Source: CAVTWH01 sp963738365 (lineage in GTDB: Bacteria; Actinomycetota; Actinomycetes; Mycobacteriales; Micromonosporaceae). Taken from it: a stretch of 64,000 bases of DNA. The notes under the pieces were generated by a model, which did no database searches, was not told the DNA's origin, and saw only the letters and a list, made by a program, of their open reading frames with translations. The stretch is from NCBI GenBank assembly GCA_963738365.1, contig CAVTWH010000008.1:457112-521111 (forward strand), in the 5' to 3' direction. Position numbers and translations under genes: made by a program. Below, one piece after another: positions 60,754-64,000 of this stretch (the stretch's first letter is position 1; the number at the start of each line of letters is the position of its first letter).

Positions 60754-62152
60754 GCAGGAAGACGAGCAGCAGCAGCCCCTGCGCGACCAGCGCGAGGTAG
60801 GTGTACACCTTGTCGAAGCCGGCGTGCCGGCCGACCCGGCCGAGCAGCAGGAACGCCGGGAACACCTCGAGCACCAGGCGGACCGCCGAGCGTAGCGGGG
60901 ACGGGTGCTCGGAGGTGAAGTCCGGGAACATGGTGACCAGGGTGAGCACGGCGGCGCCGTAGATGGGCAGCGCCCACTGGTCGCGGCGCAGCCGCCACGG
61001 GCCGACGAAGCACAGCACCAGCAGCACCGCGCAGAACGCCACGCTGAGCAGGTCGAGCAGGTTGTGGATCTGGAACGCGTTGAGGTCGTGGACGTGCCCG
61101 GCGGCCATCCCCGCGGACTGCCGCAGCGCCACCCAGGGCCAGGCCAGGGTGCGCCGCCAGTTGTCCTGGGCGTGCTCGAAGCGCAGTGCGTCGCCGAGCA
61201 CCACCCAGGTGTAGATCATGTAGGCGACCAGGCCGACCGGGACCAGGGCGGCCCACAGCGCGTCCGGTCGGATCCGGCGCGGGTGGAAGCCGCGCACCCG
61301 CAGGTACTCGTAGCCGAACGGGATGAGCAGCAGTACGCCGGAGGAGCGGTTGGCGCTGGCCAGCGCGCCGGCCACGCCGGCCAGCCACCAGTGCTGCCGG
61401 CGCAGCGCGTAGAGGCAGCCCACCGACAGCGCGATGGCCAGCGAGACGTTGTACCCGGCGGCCAGGAAGAAGCCGCTGGGGAAGATCACCAGGTACCAGG
61501 TGCCGCGCAGTGCGCCGGCCGGGTCGCTCTCCGCCTCGAAGAAGCGGTGCAGCAGCACCACGGCGGCGAGGAAGGCGACGTTGGAGACCACCATGACGGC
61601 GGCGTACGCGCCGCCCGGGACGATCGGGTCGACCAGCCAGGCGAGCAGCGGGTAGAGCGGGAAGAACGCGGTGGCCGGGTCGGCCCGGTCGGGGGCCAGC
61701 CCGGCGTAGCCCGAGCCGGCGATGTCGACGAACCAGTTGGTGTCCCACTGCTTCCACGACAGCCACTGCTGGTGCAGCGCCGGGTGGGTGTTGTTGATCA
61801 TGGCCAGGAGCAGCATCACGGCGCAGTAGCCCAGGTGGGCGGCGAGCCAGATGGCCGTACCGTGCAGCAGTGCCCGGTGCCACGGGCCGCCGCGTCGCCG
61901 GTCGGCCGCGGGTACCGGCGGGGGGCTGCCGTCGGTGCCGGGCAGCGAGCCGTCGGCGGGCTCCGGGACGGTGCCCGTGCGGCCCGGGGCCGCACTGTCC
62001 TCGCCGGTGCCCCCGGCGGGGGCGGCGACCAGCTGGTGGACGCGGGCGGCGGCTGCCCGGGCGGCTTCGGCGTCCGGGTCGGCAGGCTGGCCGGCGCCGG
62101 TCGCGGCCGGCGTGGGGGCCCCGCTGGCGGCGGCGGCGGTGGGCGCTGACAC
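60734..62152 (-). CDS. PIG-V-like glycosyltransferase, probable mannosyltransferase
   Basis: 472 residues from GTG 62152 (GTG 62242 would add 30). After a disordered Pro/Ala/Gly N-terminus of about 90 residues come about ten transmembrane helices. WKQWDTNWFVDIAGSGYAG and PATAFFPLYPLLAWLV are the PIG-V/GPI-mannosyltransferase II-like signature, with the D-containing loop near the membrane. In actinobacteria such enzymes use polyprenyl-phospho-mannose to add mannose to envelope glycans or proteins. The precise acceptor is unknown. Confidence 0.82.
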   Translation of the reverse strand: MSAPTAAAASGAPTPAATGAGQPADPDAEAARAAAARVHQLVAAPAGGTGEDSAAPGRTGTVPEPADGSLPGTDGSPPPVPAADRRRGGPWHRALLHGTAIWLAAHLGYCAVMLLLAMINNTHPALHQQWLSWKQWDTNWFVDIAGSGYAGLAPDRADPATAFFPLYPLLAWLVDPIVPGGAYAAVMVVSNVAFLAAVVLLHRFFEAESDPAGALRGTWYLVIFPSGFFLAAGYNVSLAIALSVGCLYALRRQHWWLAGVAGALASANRSSGVLLLIPFGYEYLRVRGFHPRRIRPDALWAALVPVGLVAYMIYTWVVLGDALRFEHAQDNWRRTLAWPWVALRQSAGMAAGHVHDLNAFQIHNLLDLLSVAFCAVLLVLCFVGPWRLRRDQWALPIYGAAVLTLVTMFPDFTSEHPSPLRSAVRLVLEVFPAFLLLGRVGRHAGFDKVYTYLALVAQGLLLLVFLRGQWVA

Positions 62153-62401
62153 GGCAGCAAATATCCAGGCGGGCGCACGCACTGTCAACGCGACCGCACC
62201 GGCGCGTGGCCACTTCTGTCCGGTACAGATCCGCCGGAGCACTTGACGATGGTCCCGACGTTAGGCACGCTGATTGCGCAACGCTTCCGCGGGATGCGGG
62301 TTTCTCCGCTCGGCGGCCTGGACAGACGGCGTAGAGGAATCGGGTCGACCCCGGTTCGTACCGCCGCCAAAGGGCCGCTGACCAGTTCTCGCGAGTGGGG
62401 C

Positions 62402-62430
62402 TGGACAGTGCCGCGCCTGACGGCTAGACT
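62402..62430 (+). promoter_or_regulatory. Promoter of rpoB
   Basis: TGGACA (62402-62407), 17-bp spacer, TAGACT (62425-62430): one of the better housekeeping-sigma promoters here. Start near 62437, with a 120-nt leader. The 62153-62401 gap to the divergent mannosyltransferase shows no other clear feature. Confidence 0.6.
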
Positions 62431-62557
62431 GCTAGTTTGCGCTGCCTTCCGACTGCTTCCCTGTGTGTATTGTCCGACTTTGGGCAATTTGGACGGGGCC
62501 TGTCGGGGTGCACGCGAAACGGCCGTTCTGCACCACAGGTCCTCGGAAGGACGCATC

Positions 62558-64000
62558 TTGCCATCTTCCCGCCCTGCGAAGACCAGTCGCACGTCGAGTG
62601 CTTTCGCTCCCCGCCGAGTCTCCTTCGGCCGGATCACCGAACATCTTGAGGTACCCAATCTCCTCGCCATTCAGACCGAGTCGTTCGACTGGTTGGTGGG
62701 TAACGAGGCCTGGGCCGCCCGTTCCGCCGGTGATCCGCACGCCCGTTCCGGGTTGTCCGAGATCCTCGATGAGATCAGCCCCATCGAGGACTTTTCGGGG
62801 ACGATGTCGCTGTCCTTCTCCGCACCCCGCTTCGACGAGGTGAAGGCCTCCATCGAGGAGTGCAAGGAGAAGGACCTCACGTACTGTGCGCCGCTCTTCG
62901 TGACTGCCGAGTTCACCAACCACACCACTGGCGAGATCAAGAGCCAGACGGTGTTCATGGGCGACTTCCCGATGATGACGCCGAAGGGCACCTTCATCAT
63001 CAACGGCACTGAGCGTGTCGTCGTCAGCCAGCTGGTCCGCTCGCCGGGCGTGTACTTCGCCAAGGAGCCGGACAAGACCTCCGACCGTGACCTGTCCAGC
63101 GTCAAGGTCATCCCGAGCCGGGGTGCCTGGCTGGAGTTCGACATCGACAAGCGGGACACGGTCGGCGTCCGGATCGACCGCAAGCGCCGCCAGGCCGTCA
63201 CCGTCCTGCTGAAGGCCATCGGCTGGAGCAACGAGCAGATCCGCGAGCGGTTCGCCTGGTCAGAGCTCATGATGACCACCCTGGAGAAGGACCACATCGC
63301 CAGCCAGGACGAGGCGCTGCTGGACATCTACCGCAAGCTGCGCCCGGGCGAGCCGCCGACCCGCGAGAACGCCCAGACCCTGCTGGACAACCTGTTCTTC
63401 AACCCGAAGCGGTACGACGTCGCCAAGGTCGGTCGGTACAAGTTCAACAAGAAGCTCGAACTCGACCTGCCGATCAACACCGGCGTGCTCACCGAGGAAG
63501 ACGTCGCCAAGACCGTCGAGTACCTGTGCCGGCTGCACACCGGCGAGGAGGGCTTCGAGCCCGACGACATCGACCACTTCGGCAACCGCCGGCTGCGTAC
63601 CGTCGGCGAGCTGATCCAGAACCAGGTCCGGGTCGGCCTGTCCCGGATGGAGCGGGTCGTCCGCGAGCGGATGACCACGCAGGACGTCGAGGCGATCACG
63701 CCGCAGACCCTGATCAACATCCGCCCCGTGGTGGCCGCGATCAAGGAGTTCTTCGGTACCTCCCAGCTGTCCCAGTTCATGGACCAGACCAACCCGCTGG
63801 CCGGCCTGACGCACCGTCGGCGGCTGTCCGCCCTGGGCCCCGGTGGTCTGTCCCGCGAGCGCGCCGGCTTCGAGGTCCGCGACGTGCACCCGTCCCACTA
63901 TGGCCGAATGTGCCCGATCGAGACGCCGGAAGGCCCGAACATTGGCCTGATCGGGGCGCTGTCCACCTTCGCCCGGGTCAACCCGTTCGGCTTCATCGAG
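62558..64000 (+). CDS. rpoB: DNA-directed RNA polymerase beta subunit (3' truncated by window)
   Basis: First 481 codons. VSFGRITEHLEVPNLLAIQTESFDWLVGNE is the N-terminal beta1 lobe. FMGDFPMMTPKGTFIINGTERVVVSQLVRSPGVYF follows. GTSQLSQFMDQTNPLAGLTHRRRLSALGPGGLSRERAGFEVRDVH is the rifampicin-resistance region: Asp in FMDQTN, His in LTHRR and Ser in RLSAL are all wild type, so no rifampicin-resistance change is seen. TTG 62558 was chosen because GGAAGGA lies 6 nt before it. The rest of the gene is outside the window. Confidence 0.97.
   Translation, partial: MPSSRPAKTSRTSSAFAPRRVSFGRITEHLEVPNLLAIQTESFDWLVGNEAWAARSAGDPHARSGLSEILDEISPIEDFSGTMSLSFSAPRFDEVKASIEECKEKDLTYCAPLFVTAEFTNHTTGEIKSQTVFMGDFPMMTPKGTFIINGTERVVVSQLVRSPGVYFAKEPDKTSDRDLSSVKVIPSRGAWLEFDIDKRDTVGVRIDRKRRQAVTVLLKAIGWSNEQIRERFAWSELMMTTLEKDHIASQDEALLDIYRKLRPGEPPTRENAQTLLDNLFFNPKRYDVAKVGRYKFNKKLELDLPINTGVLTEEDVAKTVEYLCRLHTGEEGFEPDDIDHFGNRRLRTVGELIQNQVRVGLSRMERVVRERMTTQDVEAITPQTLINIRPVVAAIKEFFGTSQLSQFMDQTNPLAGLTHRRRLSALGPGGLSRERAGFEVRDVHPSHYGRMCPIETPEGPNIGLIGALSTFARVNPFGFIE

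Overview
The window is about 64 kb of very high-GC actinobacterial chromosome. Gene content, order and codon use fit a Micromonosporaceae-type organism (Micromonospora, Salinispora or a relative); this is an inference from synteny and family content, not from a database match. It is a housekeeping region: no insertion sequence, prophage or CRISPR array was found.

Layout. (1) 0-4.2 kb: the end of an acyl-CoA ligase, a small glutaredoxin-like gene, a HAD phosphatase, and a convergent two-component system. (2) 4.5-10.4 kb: a redox and tetrapyrrole operon, rex-hemA-hemC-hemD(SUMT fusion), then hemB, behind a promoter that overlaps a textbook Rex operator. (3) 10.4-16.4 kb: a double GNAT acetyltransferase, a membrane-anchored lytic transglycosylase, an FmdB-type zinc ribbon and a large cyclase/ATPase/TPR regulator. 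(4) 16.4-22.0 kb: 2-oxoacid:ferredoxin oxidoreductase (korAB), a repeat-rich surface protein and nuoA. (5) 22-37.2 kb: a block whose order resembles the mycobacterial folP2-tag-...-htrA-tatB-mrp-mgtE region, with several genes of that region absent. (6) 37.3-46.2 kb: nuoC, nuoH, an antisense Uma2 gene, then nuoI-J-K-L-M-N. (7) 46.3-53 kb: htpX, an MFS carrier, RidA, YajQ, tRNA-Tyr, and a small secreted peptide ahead of a membrane GAF-GGDEF-EAL protein. (8) 53-64 kb: the translation/transcription core: tRNA-Thr, tRNA-Met, rpmG, hadAB, tRNA-Trp, secE, nusG, rplK, rplA, an ABC transporter, rplJ, rplL, a PIG-V-like mannosyltransferase and the 5' part of rpoB.

How the genes fit together. KorAB makes reduced ferredoxin. 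The nuo genes lack nuoE, nuoF and nuoG (the NADH module), so they look like a second, ferredoxin-linked complex I. NuoB and NuoD are also missing from the window, and nuoA lies 15 kb away from nuoC, so the complex is genetically split. Rex (NADH/NAD+ sensing) next to haem synthesis fits a respiratory redox theme.

Three general features stand out. First, at least twelve short tandem repeats (units of 15-39 bp) sit at gene ends, linkers and intergenic gaps. Second, many genes have a TANNNT -10 box only 6-7 nt before the start codon, which predicts leaderless mRNAs. Third, single-base frameshifts cluster in three patches (about 0.46-3.1, 23.7-26.2 and 29.4-35.7 kb). Most can be repaired by restoring one G or C in a short run, so they look like consensus errors rather than pseudogenes. 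Coordinates in those patches span the whole broken gene.
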